This document shows positions 33,797 to 44,289 of a stretch of DNA of 64,000 nt, piece after piece. Position 1 is the stretch's first letter. Each line of letters begins with the position of its first letter. A model generated the notes under the pieces. It did not search any database. It was not told the origin of the DNA and saw nothing but the letters and a program-made list of their open reading frames with translations. The translations under genes and the position numbers were made by a program. This DNA is from Tanypteryx hageni (Eukaryota; Arthropoda; Insecta; Odonata; Petaluridae), in NCBI GenBank assembly GCA_028673005.1, contig CM054113.1, forward strand, positions 213,023,504 through 213,087,503, written 5' to 3'.

Positions 33797-35539
33797 TTAG
33801 AGATTCTGATGGAAATCTCTGAAGCAAGTGTCAATGCACAGCCCTTTTTCACAAACAGAACATACAAAAATTGTCCTCTTCCTAATTCCTTTTCCCCGGC
33901 ATACCACACATTCTTTATGCAAAAGTTTATTCATATCATTTCTTTTCACTTGATCTGGATAGTGGCACTCTCCAAAATTATGTGAAGGAGGAACTGTAGC
34001 TCTACGTCCACGCGCCTTTCTGCTACTGTAGGCTCCAATGAGGTCTCCGATTATATTCAAATAGAACTTTTTAAGGGGAAAAGTTGGCTTATTGGTAGCT
34101 TGTTTGTAGTAGATATAAGAATTTACTACCGTTCTATTTATTAAATCAAACATCAGTCTATGCCACCACTTTTTTGAAGGAATGTGCAAACTGTAGTAGC
34201 TACATAATTGATCATTTCGATCTAATCCTCCCATGAATTGATTGTATAACCTCACAATCTCAGGGCAGCACACTTCCACCTTCGACCCATCCTTCTCCTT
34301 CCTTTTCACAGACTGCATTGGTATGTGGGTGAATCGTAACCTGATGACAAAAAGAATATAGATAGACCTTTTGTCTCGCCAGCCTAAGGAAACTAGTGGG
34401 GCGGAGGAGAGCCACTCACTGTCCCCTTGGTTACTTTGCTTCCAGTCCTTTGTGTTTGCTACCAATTCTTTGGAATAATTGACACGGTTGGTGTTCGCAG
34501 TTCCTATGGCTCTCAAACCTTTTTTGGAGAGTTCCATAAATAGATCTGGCGACGTAAAAAATCTGTCGCAAATAAGGGTGCAGCCTGACCCAAAGAGAGG
34601 CTCTGCAAGTTGCATCATAACATTTCCACCCAAACCCAAATTATTCTTTTGAATTGTCCCTTTCCCTGTATATAATTCTAAATGAAAAACAAATCCCGAT
34701 GTTCCATCTGCTCTTCCCCACCACTTGAATCCCCTTTTGATGGGTTTCATTGGCATATACTGTTTCATTGAAGAGCGACCAGTAAATTTCACCATCGCTT
34801 CATCTATTGCCTGATACTCAGAAAAGTTATAATATTTTTTATAATTGCTATTTAAACTATCCAGAATAGGTCTAATTTTGTAGAGTTTATCAAAATCTAA
34901 GCTATCTTGTAGAGGCTGCCGTTAATTATCATTTACGTGAAAATTCCGCAAAATTGACAAAAATCGATCCCTTGCCATGATTTCTGATACACCTGGTACA
35001 TTCAATGCCCTATCTGTGGACCAATAGTCTTTCAGACTTGGAAGATCATGAAATCCCATTGTAAAAATAACACCTAACCAAGCTTTCAACTCATCTAATG
35101 TAAGATCTTCCCAAATATTTCCACCTCCGCCCGCAGTTGACATTTTTTGTGAGGCATACAAATTAGTCTGCTTGACGCAATGGTCCAACATATCGCCCGT
35201 AAAAAATAACATAAAATAATCTAAAGGTGAAGAATTTTCTGGTAAGTAAGTATTAGGACCAGGTGTAAACTGAGAGAGACTAGTGCCTAAATTTATCAAA
35301 CCTCTTCTGGACCAAGTCAATCTGCTTCTGTTAGCCTGTTCAACTGTCTCTTCAATTTCACCATCGGATTCATCGTCTAAAGTTATAGGTGAAATTTTTT
35401 TACATGGTTCAGGAATTTCTTCCTCTTGAATATCACTATCGATAGAAGATATATCACTTTTTACTCCATCATCTGGTATAGAAAACAATAAATCCAGTTT
35501 GTGATCGTCACACCGTTTTCTCTTGGTCGTCATTGTCAA
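33797..35539 (-). pseudogene. piggyBac transposase C, almost intact, one stop codon
   Basis: One continuous frame from 35539 to 33797 is interrupted only by TAA at 34922-34924. It has an acidic N-terminus (SDISSIDSDIQEEEI), then the N-terminal helical domain (WEDLTLDELKAWLGVIF). The catalytic core has all three Asp: AIDEAMVKFTGR, CDRFFTSP and GGLDRNDQLCSYY, followed by KKWWHRLMFDL. The C-terminal RING-like Cys finger is CVVCRGKGIRKRTIFVC...CxxxLCIDTC. A conserved Lys position probably became the stop. At about 580 codons it has full family length. Confidence 0.9.
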
Positions 35540-35587
35540 ATTAAAAAAGGGCTAAGTTTAAAAACACGTAAAATTGTAACCGCTTAA

Positions 35588-37065
35588 CCCTTAAGAGATC
35601 GCGTGGTAGTTTGTGACGTGAGAGGTCACGCACGGTCTTTCTGACCGTGCTGGAAATAGATGCAAAAATACAAATAGATATATATTTTTATTTCACATTC
35701 TCTTTATTTTTAAATGCATTTAGGTTCATACCATTGTTTTTCATCAATAAAGACGCTTTGAATTAGTTAAAATATTAATTAACTGAAATCTATTTTTAGA
35801 CCTATATACAGGATATAAAGTATTTCCAAGGACATATTCATCCGATTACAATACTTAAAAAAACGTTTACGTTAAATTGAAAATTGAACTCGAGACAGTG
35901 CGGTAAAACAAGCTTTTTTAAAAACTTTTAATAATTGTCATCTTCGTCATCTTGAACTCGGGAACAATTGACGCGTAAAGTAATGGTGTCCTCTCTACAA
36001 ATATATTTTGAGAATGTTACACAACACGAATGGGTCTTCCTGTTTTTTTCCTGGAGCAAAAGGCACATCTTCCTGGACATCTGTGCTTCACTTTCTCCTT
36101 CAGAAATTCCTACCAACTTCCTGATTTTTACTTATAGACTCCGAGGCAAATTTTCTGATGTAGCACCTATTTTCAAATATTTCTTTTGGAAGTGTTTTCA
36201 AAAAAACCCTGCGGTTCATTTTATTTTCTGTGTTACTTTACAGTATAATGAATCCTTTGATTCCAGCTATATTCATTAGTGCATAAAATACAGTAAGTGG
36301 ACAAAGACAACTTTTCCTAGCTACAGAATAAGATGCTTTTAGCTGATCAAATTTGTCTACTCCTCCTTTGGATGCATTATAAAATGTAAGATTTTCGATG
36401 CAATACCAGTATCTTCATCGATTTTATCATCAAAGTGCATTGAAGACAACATCATGACTACTTTATTTTTTTTTGTAACGTAAGACAAAAGTGTACATGA
36501 GCTTCCAAACCCAAATAGGCTGCTATGAGGTTCACGGTATTTAGTATTTACAAACATCGGTGGTATTTCCCATTTATTTTTTCTTATTGTGCCAGCAAGT
36601 GTTAACCTATTGTTATTTAGGAGATGGATGGCGAGTGGAATAGAGCAGAACCAGCTATCTACTGTTACACTGCGACCGGATCCTGAAATTGGAAGTATCA
36701 ATCTATGCACAACCTTCTGTGGGCTGTTATCTACTTCGAAAGGATTTTCAGGTTGTTTACTACATAAATCTCCATATTGAGAGTATAAAATATTCGCGCA
36801 TTAGATTACTGATAGAGAACCTGGTCTTTTAAACCATGCGCGACATATTTAGTATTCGATCCGAAAAATCCGATGCGCAGTAGTGGAAAACCACAATGTA
36901 AATAAATGAAGCTTAATTGGAGAGCTCTACAAATTCGTCATATGATACATGATGGACAAGAAATAAGGTACTTAGAAGGCCAGAGATAAAGTGATGCTGA
37001 GATGTTTAAAAATTTTAATAACGTAACCTACCTGGTCTTTTTGACCGTGCGCGACCTCTTAAGGG
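35588..37065 (-). mobile_element. piggyBac element D nested in element C
   Basis: The terminal repeats CCCTTAAGAG(A)TCGCG at 35588 and its inverse ending CTCTTAAGGG at 37065 are flanked by TTAA at 35584-35587 and 37066-37069. The subterminal GGTCTTT(C/T)TGACCGTGC occurs at both ends. It lies in the 5' leader of element C, so it inserted later than C. Its coding region is internally deleted. Confidence 0.9.
35928..36720 (-). pseudogene. piggyBac transposase D remnant
   Basis: The frame at 36357-36710 contains SVTVDSWFCSIPLAIHLLNN (second catalytic Asp region) and LAGTIRKNKWEIP. A VDKF-DQ-like sequence follows the stop at 36357. The frame at 35928-36116 is a Cys-rich tail. The N-terminal domain and first Asp are missing. 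It is a non-autonomous, deleted copy. Confidence 0.75.
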
Positions 37066-37364
37066 TTAAAAAAAACACGTGCAACTTCACAGGATGAAAC
37101 TTAAAACTGTCCGTAAGCTGCTAGCAAAAAGAAGGAACTACAGGTAATAAACACGCCCCACACGAGGGCAGAAGACCACCGTGGTGGTGCTCCGTCCCTA
37201 ATCGGTTAAGCTGATAAGAACAGATAAAAGTTTTTTATTTAAAAATTTTTTCCATCATACATGTCATTGCATCACAGACGCTCGTAAATTTTTATAGAAA
37301 CAATATCGCCTCTCAGGCCTCCTTCCCATGTTGATAAGTTTTTTTTTTTAGTTTTTAAATCACT

Positions 37365-37399
37365 GTCAGGGCGCGCTTTATACACTAGCGCGCCCTGAC
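37365..37399 (-). other. GC-rich 13-bp hairpin in the R2-like 3' UTR
   Basis: GTCAGGGCGCGCT (37365-37377) pairs perfectly with 37387-37399 around a 9-base loop, 53 bases after the stop codon and just before the poly(A) run. R2 elements use structured 3' UTR RNA for RT recognition; a similar role here is inferred. Confidence 0.55.
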
Positions 37400-37451
37400 C
37401 CACTGCCACAGTTCAGACACAAGATAATATTTTCAGATACAAAAAAATAAG

Positions 37452-39045
37452 TTAAAAGTTCACGGTCGCTACGTCACCACCAGCACCATCCTCGTATTGT
37501 CGCCGCCCAGATACGTGCTCGATGTAAATGTCCCGCGACCACCGTATTACGTCCGACACCATCAGCACCCTCATCATGGCGGAGTAGCGTTGTAAAATGC
37601 CCAAGCTCCTGAGAACGCGGTTGTTCTCAGGGTCCCAGGAACCCAAGCTTCTCACGACTAGTGCCTCCACCGAGGTCTGGAACTCCTGGGCCGCCAGCTG
37701 TTCGGCGATCGGCGCGTACCTCTGCTCCTTGTTCCGCCTTGGCTCCAGGAGTCCCGCGCTTCGGTTGTCGAACGCGATGGTCACGTCGACGATCCGGGTG
37801 GTCTTAGTCTCTCCCTCCGTTGTCACAACCAGGTCCGGCCTCATAGCAGAGTCGACTCCAGGGACCCGTTGTTTGACACGCACTCCGTCCCCTTCTCTCC
37901 CTCGTCGGGCCCGGACGGACTGGGCCAGCCTCGCCAGGACCCCATCGTGTCGCAGCTGCCAGGCGCGAGCGTGCGGCCAACAGTGGTTCAGCACATGGGG
38001 CAGCGTCTCCTCCCCATGGCCGCATCTCCGGCACCGCCTGTCTCCGTGCCGGTCCCACCGTCGGCAAGCGTTGAGGGGCTGTACGTCCAGCCTAGCCCGA
38101 TGTATGAACCTCCAATCGCAGAATCTTGTATACTTCCCCTTAGCGAGGAAGTGATTGGAGGCCCAGGAGCTGCTGAAAGCGTTGAATACCTTACCCTGGT
38201 CCAGCTTGGATTTCAGCCGGGCCAGGTACGCGTCTCTGACCACGTTTTTAAGGGTCCTCACAAGCATCCGCAGGGCCCCCCGGGGCACCCTCACCTGGGG
38301 CTGGTCTTCCGCCCCTTCGACGCTTCCGATGGTGATCTGCAGCTTCCTCAGCTGTTCGGACCACCGCCACCTCATCCCGATCTTGTGGGACAGCCTTGTC
38401 GATGCCGCTCGCACCTGCGTGAATAAGGAGGAGAAGTCAGTACTTGCCTGGCCAAATTCCCCACGGAGGCTTCCGCTGAGGAATTCGGCGACATCCTTGT
38501 TGGTCAGGCCGCCCCTCCTGACTCTCCTCCTGACCACCTCCCGCAGCCGCCCCCACGCAATGTTCCGCACGACAGGGTCCCGACTGTGCAGCAGTCCGTA
38601 GCCCTGGACGACCGTAAAAATGTCCGCCGCATCGCCCAGGGGGGAGATGGCCTGCGCCGCCGTGTCGGAGTTGGATGAAGGCGAGCTCAGCGGACGCTTG
38701 CCTCGGCAGGTTCATCCATCTCTTGACGCAGGCCTTCAGCTGCACGTCCAGGCGGGTCATGGGTCCCTTTTTAACGTTGCCGGCCCTCATTATATACTCC
38801 AGCCTTGAGAGAAGGAAAGTCCTCGTGGCCTCTATCTTCTGCCACGGAGCGAGGAGACTCTCGTCGATTTTCTTTACATCCTCACCCAGGCGTCCAATTT
38901 CCTCCTCCGGCGTCTGGCTGACCGCATGGCCAACCGGTACGCCGAGGTACGAATAGGACTCCTCTCTCAGGCTCTTCGGAGTCTTGCCCTGGATGGTAAA
39001 GCGGGTGGCGAGGGCTGGCTGCCTCTGCCGAAAGTCCAGGTGGAG
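37452..39045 (-). pseudogene. R2-like LINE ORF: RT thumb, zinc finger and restriction-like endonuclease
   Basis: After truncation the frames give YLGVPVGHAVSQTP and LSRLEYIMRAGNVKKG (RT thumb, about 38750-38990). A frame change near 38640 leads into the long frame 37452-38570. There, FCDWRFIHRARLDVQPLNA is followed by a CCHC-type motif (CRRCGHGEETLPHVLNHC). The restriction-like endonuclease follows: RPDLVV, then IVDVTIAFDN and KEQRYAPIAEQL, with the PD...D...K arrangement. This C-terminal nuclease, rather than APE, defines R2/NeSL/CRE-type elements. There is one visible shift; the N-terminal zinc fingers and most of RT are absent. Confidence 0.85.
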
Positions 39046-39107
39046 GATACATAATACAACTCATTTATGGACATAGACCTCCAATCTTTATCCTTTATCC
39101 TTTAAGG

Positions 39108-40195
39108 ATAAATTAACACGAAAAGGTATGACAGGAAAAGGGTGAAATGAAAAGAATGGTATAGGTTAACAAATATTTATTTATATTTTTTTATTACTCA
39201 ACATTTAGTATTGAACATCCATCCTTTTTTATCAAACTGAATTTTTCCTTTCCAGAATTATATTCTTATATCTCTTCGTCGGATATATCGTTATATTTTT
39301 TCGGCAGGAATTTTCTTTATTCGTTGAATTTCCAAGGCGGTGGTATTGAATCGAGTTAAAATTTCTCCAATTTGTAGCAGGTGTGGTCGTCATTTGAAAT
39401 TAATCAAAATGAAACAGCATCGAGAGGGTTTCAATTACATTGACATAACATATTTATCACAATATCATTTTTTGGAAATTTTTAAATTCAGATATTTTTT
39501 ATCGTGGGATGTATTATATATATTCATCTCCTCCTCCGTTAATATATCATATTTACTCTGCAGAATTTTTTTTTTTAATCCCAGTCTTCATCTTTGGTAA
39601 TTTCCGCCACCAACGCCTCCTCATACTTTGTTTTTATTTTTTCGAATTTTTCTATTTTATATATTGCATTTTCGTCCAATAATTCCTTTTTAATAAATCC
39701 AATGGATTCATTTTTCTTTAGTAATTTTGTGGCAAATTCTTCCATCTAAAAAGAATTTGCTCAGTACCTCATGTATATAATATTGATGATGTAATTCGAT
39801 GTACTCGAAGGGTACATAATACAACTCATTTATTTATGGACATAGACCTCCAATCCTTACGAAAGTGTTGGATAGCTGCCCCAATTTTATGTATCATTGC
39901 ATTTGTATCTGGGTCCACTATACAATGAGCTGCAACGTCACAGTCTTCGAGTGATTTCAGATCCATGTTATAACTGGGTGCCTTTTTAGAACGATTTGGC
40001 TCGTTGAAGATTTGAATGTCTTATGAAACTATTCTATTTGAGAAACTCAATTTATACAATAACGCCAACCGTTATATCATCTAAATTGGGGAGATGGAGT
40101 GGAATAAAAGTCAATTTACGAGATAGATAAAGCACCATCTTTCTTTATTAATGATAACCTCACATCAGTTTGGGTATTATATGAATTAATTTCCT
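39108..40195. repeat. Segmental duplication, copy 1 (about 1.09 kb)
   Basis: Nearly identical to 42630-43726, offset about 3.52 kb, beginning AAGGATAAATTAACACG. It contains a degraded copy (about 39545-39964, minus) of the gene at 43060-43492, disrupted by a 4-base TTTA insertion near 39830. Divergence starts where the flanking RYGPA-family exons begin (about 40195 and 43726). Confidence 0.85.
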
Positions 40196-40770
40196 CTTCG
40201 GTGATGGCCGTGGAGTAGCGTTTGGGGAGGAGTACTTTCCTCCTCCATATTCCTCCCCCCTGCTTCATGATGATAGCCACCAATGCAGGTCCATAGCGGG
40301 TCGACATTCTTTCTAGAGAAGCAATCGGATAGTTGTATGCCTCCTGAAGTTCTTCCGGTTTTATAAATATTATAACCGTATCACCGCTTAACATCGACAG
40401 TTTAGATCGGAGAGTTTCCATCTGAAAAAAATCGGAGAGGGAAAATGTAAATAGATGAAAAATGTAATTTAAACATAGTGGAATTATTAAAATAATAACT
40501 TACTGCGGCTGATTGTGCGTCATGACACCGACAAATGGTGCACTGGCAGGGCGAACAGGAAGGTGAAACCGGAGGTGAATATGATGGTGAAAGCGGAGGT
40601 GAAGATGGTGTTGGGGACGAAGGCGAATACGCTGGTGAAGCTAAAGATGATGGGGTATAAGTATAAGGACTCAGCGCGTCGTGCTCCCAACATACACCAC
40701 ACTGGCAGAAGATTTTGTTATGGCAGCACAGGACATGTGTGAAGCAAGTAACTGATACCATTACATCCAT
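40116..40770 (-). CDS. Cys-rich/LPKRY protein 1 (spliced, two exons)
   Basis: Exon 1 is 40504-40770 and exon 2 is 40116-40421, with an 82-bp intron bounded by GTAAGT and TTTTTTTCAG that keeps the frame (about 189 residues). The N-terminus has C-x2-H-x4-H-x4-C-x-C-x2-C-W-x2-D-A, then a Pro/Ser linker (YSPSSPTPSSPPLSPSYSPP), then a second Cys cluster (CQCTICRCHDAQ). The C-terminal domain has YPIASLERMSTRYGPALVA and KVLLPKRYSTAITEEEI. A TATATAAC lies about 10-20 bases upstream of the start. The domain combination is shared by two neighbours. Function is unknown; zinc or nucleic acid binding is a guess from composition. Confidence 0.6.
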
Positions 40771-40839
40771 TTCACAGCAGTTATATACTGGAGGAGAATG
40801 AAGGGGGATGTATTTATTAGAAGGTCTAGCAATGTTTAT

Positions 40840-41090
40840 TATGAAGCATCCTCAAACCAGTGTTGGTTGCAGCTGTAGGAATAATTGGTGATTCGGGAGG
40901 TGTTGTTAAGAGTCGAAGAAGGTCTGGAATTGTTTTTTATGAGACATTCTCAAACCCATCTTTGTTGCACCTGCTCGAATAATTGGTGATTCGAGAGACG
41001 TCGTTAAGAGTCGAAAAAGGTTCAAAGCGGTCTCAGTTGCAGCTGTTGAAATAATCAACATTTCAAGAGACCTCACAATTTATTTTTTCC
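40840..41090. repeat. Degenerate ~105-bp tandem repeat, about 2.5 copies
   Basis: CTCAAACC, GTTGCA, GAATAATTGGTGATTCG and GTTAAGAGTCGAA recur in order at about 40850-40930 and 40955-41030, with a third weaker copy to 41075. It lies between two Cys-rich/LPKRY genes. The rest of the gap to 41530 holds no recognised gene. Confidence 0.65.
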
Positions 41091-41600
41091 ACCCCTCCTT
41101 CGCAGATGATTTCAAAAGTGTATACGAGTACCACTCGGCGGTGATTTTGAATACGTCAAAATAAAACAATATCAATATTTGTTAATTTGGTTTGCCGGTA
41201 AAAATTATCAGTGGTATTCAGATTCGGATTTGGAGAGACTTCAAAATAGTATCAATATTTGTTAAATTGATTTACATAGGAGTCGGTTGATTAAATTTTT
41301 GAAGTGATCCATCCCGTAGAGCGTCTCAAGCTACAATGAAGCTTAATCTAAGCTGCAGTGAGGGAAGTTTACAGGGCTACAACATCTCGAGCTAAAAAGA
41401 ATTTTTTTTGCAGTGGAGGGGTTTACTGCACTACAAGCGGTTGAGAGAGAAATCACCGTTTTTTAGGTATAAATAAAAAAAACAAGGTATTTCTTTATAT
41501 TTTATTATTTCTCATCATATTGAGGTTATCTCCTAACCTCACAAGCATCCAGTCACACACCTGATCTTTTTTTATTAATTCCACCTCTTTTGTTATCGTG

Positions 41601-42170
41601 TTATATTTCTTTGGTAGAAATAATTTCCTTTTTTGTGAACGCCATCACTGCAGGTCCATATCTTATGTTTACCATTTTCAAATCGTAAATGTGGTACACC
41701 CACGATTCAGTTAAATCAGTCCATTTAGCTAGATGCCAAACGTCCTCGTTAATGTTTTGTAATTTCTCGAGGAGGCCGACAAAGATGAAGGTGTTGAAGG
41801 CATCATCAAACATTTTCTACAAGGCGAGTAAAAAATTGTTTTAGGTAATGGCGATTTTAAAAACGTTTATTAATAAAAATAAAATATAAATTACAGTTTG
41901 AGATGGAGGTGGCGGTGATGAAAATAAAGATGTAGGCGACAGGGGCGAAAAAGGTTGAGGTAAAAATGATAGTAATGACGGAGACAGTGGTGAAGAATCC
42001 AATGACGGAGACAGCGGTAAAGAAAAAGTATGATCAGACTCTGATGGTAACGGTGGTGTAGGCGGCTTTGGTATATAGCAGTAAGGACACTGCGCGTCGT
42101 TCGTCCAGCAAGTTACGCACAGGCACAGGTGTTGGCGATGTTCGTAGAAAGAATGATAATAACATTCCAT
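41601..42170 (-). CDS. Cys-rich/LPKRY protein 2 (spliced, frame change near the end)
   Basis: Exon 1 (41895-42170) starts MECYYHSFYEHRQHLCLC and carries the same C-x2-H-x4-H-x4-C-x-C-x2-C-W-x2-DAQCPY motif plus a Pro/Ser/Leu linker. Intron 41817-41894 is bounded by GT and TTGTAG. Exon 2 has LKMVNIRYGPAVMAF. A one-base change in an A run near 41630 then ends the frame early; the remaining LFLPKKYNTIT continues in another frame toward about 41480. A TATATAA box lies about 30-35 bases upstream of the ATG at 42170. Confidence 0.55.
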
Positions 42171-42629
42171 TTTAAAAATGTTGGTATTATATAGTAATTA
42201 TATATAGGATGGAGCTTCCGGCAAGTGCGCCTCACAGCAAGTGTTAAAGGCAGCAAAAGCGACGAAGGTGGCACACTCGTGCCACGAATTTATTTATTTA
42301 TGTAATAGATGAGACATGTGGATAGTTTTATTTTATTTTATTTTGTCTCATCCAAAATATTTGTGTCGTGTGGAATTTAAATGTGTCGCGAACATGAATG
42401 AGTCATGACGGTAAGGGTACGGCGATAATAGCCTATGAGGCTGATTCGCCATTCAACACACGCATACTTTTGCTGGAAATTTGAAATATGTAAATTTAAA
42501 GGGGTTCATGCAATTGAATTTGGTGGCACCATTTTGGTTGAAAATATTTAATGACTGAAATACAAAATGAGCGACTTTTTTTATATCGAGTCTCCATGTC
42601 CAGGGTTCGAATCGCTGTTCGGACACTTT
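42171..42629. other. Spacer with a tRNA T-arm-like fragment
   Basis: No gene. At about 42598-42618, CCAGGGTTCGAATCGCTG resembles a tRNA T arm (B box) with one stem mismatch, but no D arm or anticodon arm was found upstream, so it may be the end of a tRNA-derived SINE. Confidence 0.35.
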
Positions 42630-43726
42630 AAGGATAAATTAACACGAAAAGGTATGACAGGAAAAGGGTGAAATGAAAAGAATGGTATAGGTTAACAAAT
42701 ATTTATTTATATTTTTTTTATTGCTCAACATTTAGTATTGAACATCCATCCTTTTTTATCAAACTGAATTTTTCCTTTCCAGAATTATATTCTTATATCT
42801 CTTCGTCGGATATATCGTTATATTTTTTCGGCAGGAATTTTCTTTATTCGTTGAATTTCCAAGGCAGTGGTATTGAATCGAGTTAAAATTTCTCCAATTG
42901 GTATCAGGTGTGGTCGTCATTTGAAATTAATCAAAATGAAACAGCATCGAGAGGGTTGGTGAATTATATTGACATAACATATTTATCACAATATCATTTT
43001 TTGGTAATTTTTAAATTCAGATATTTTTTATCGTGTGATGTATTATATTTATTCATCTCCTACTCCGTTAGTATATCATATTTACTCTGCAGAATTTTTT
43101 TTTTTAAATCCCAGTCTTCATCTTTGGTAATTTCCGCCACCAACGCCTCCTCATACTTTGTTTTTATTTTTTCGAATTTTTCTATTTTATATATTGCATT
43201 TTCGTCCAATAATTCCTTTTTAATAAATCCAATGAATTCATTTTTCTTTAGTAATTTTGTGGCAATTTCTTCCATCTAAAAAGAATTTGCTCAATACCTC
43301 ATGTATATAATATTGATGATGTAATTCGATGTACTCGAAGGGTACATAATACAACTCATTTATGGACATAGACCTCCAATCCTTACGAAAGTGTCGGATA
43401 GCTGCCCCAATTTTATGTATCATTGCATTTGTATCTGGGTCCACCATACAATGAGCTGCAACGTCACAGTCTTCGAGTGATTTCAGATCCATGTTATAAC
43501 TGGGTGCCTTTTTAGAACGATTTGGCTCTTTGAAGATTTGAATGTCTTATGAAACTATTCTATTTGAGAAACTCAATTTATACAATAACGCCACCCATTA
43601 TATCATCTGAATTGGGGAGATGGGGTGGAATAAAAGTCAATTTACGAGATACATAAAGCACCATCATTCTTTATTAATGTACCCTCACATCAGTTTGGGT
43701 ATTATATGAATTTAATTCCTCTTCGA
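42630..43726. repeat. Segmental duplication, copy 2
   Basis: Nearly identical to 39108-40195 (see there). This copy keeps the internal gene frames better. Confidence 0.85.
43060..43492 (-). pseudogene. Small gene related to 43702-44160, frames 43238-43492 and 43060-43275
   Basis: The first frame (MDLKSLEDCDVAAHC..., with NAMIHKIGAAIRHFRKDW and LYYVPFEYIELHH) is clearly paralogous to exon 2 of the gene at 43702-44160 (IHKVGNAIRTYEKRGW, LQYVPFKYIKTEH). The second frame begins ATG 43275 and has YKIEKFEKIKTKYEEALVAEI, matching the RYGPALVA domain of its neighbours. The two overlap, and the 22-base gap between a GT and an AG is too short for a normal intron, so a frameshift or a different splice is needed. 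Confidence 0.5.
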
Positions 43727-44160
43727 GGAGGTCCGTCAAATTGAGTAGCTCCTTTATTATAATGTTCTAGACATAGTTGATATAATTTCCTTTGATACCA
43801 TTCTTCCAAACGTTGTATTTGAGGAAATTTTATAGTTATTTCATGTAAATCGCTTGGATGCTCTGTTTTAATGTATTTAAAAGGCACATATTGAAGGTCT
43901 TCATACGGCATTTTTTTCCAACCACGTTTCTCATAGGTTCGAATAGCATTTCCAACTTTATGTATGATTAGAAGTTCTTTAAACTTTATTCTATCTATAA
44001 AAAATAGAAAAAGATTTATAGAAAAAAGATATTAAACTTTATTCTATTGAAATCGGATGAAATTATGGAATTTACCTTGTTCTGAAAGATTGCCTTCTGA
44101 ATTTTTTGAAAGATTGCTCTGTTCTGAAGGAGGCGTTTCTGTTACTGTTGGCGGCTCCAT
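43702..44160 (-). CDS. Small spliced gene of the same cluster (125 residues)
   Basis: Exon 1 (44076-44160) reads MEPPTVTETPPSEQSNLSKN and ends at a GTAAAT donor. Exon 2 (43702-43994) follows TTTTTTATAG. The join preserves the frame across 85 + 293 bases. Exon 2 contains IIHKVGNAIRTYEKRGWKKM and LEEWYQRKLYQLCLEHYN. It is paralogous to the gene at 43238-43492. No domain is recognised. Confidence 0.55.
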
Positions 44161-44289
44161 CGTTTGCTTTCTAATGAAATACTAAAAAGTTCGCTCAACT
44201 TATTAAATATGATTTCTAGATTTATGGCGCATGCGCAATAGGGATATATAGGTTTTAATAAAAAAGATATTTCTTTTTCACATTTTTAT

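Larger units (their letters stand above)
33626..37205 (-). mobile_element. piggyBac element C with TTAA flanks, interrupted by element D
   Basis: The left end CCCATTAGGGACGGA after TTAA (33622-33625) is the inverse of the right end TCCGTCCCTAATCGG before TTAA (37206-37209). TTAA duplication is the piggyBac signature. Without the nested element the length is about 2.1 kb, a normal size. The region near the right end also contains CCACCGTGGTGG, a small palindrome. Confidence 0.9.
37339..39045 (-). mobile_element. R2-like LINE, 5'-truncated
   Basis: The minus-strand copy starts inside RT at about 39045 and ends at a poly(A) run (T run on plus at 37338-37349). GC-rich coding sequence contrasts with AT-rich flanks. 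The 5' truncation joins the repeat that begins at about 39046 (TACATAATACAACTCATTTA), which also occurs at about 39810 and 43344. Confidence 0.8.

Noticed and set aside
37597..38601. Plus-strand frames of 148-185 codons
   Set aside because: Antisense to the R2-like ORF with a recognisable zinc finger and endonuclease.
42575..42625. A tRNA gene around the GGTTCGAATC string
   Set aside because: Only a T-arm-like piece; no D arm, anticodon arm or acceptor stem could be paired.
43263..43320. A 22-base intron joining the two frames of the 43060-43492 gene
   Set aside because: Far below the usual minimum intron length; a frameshift or other splice is more likely.
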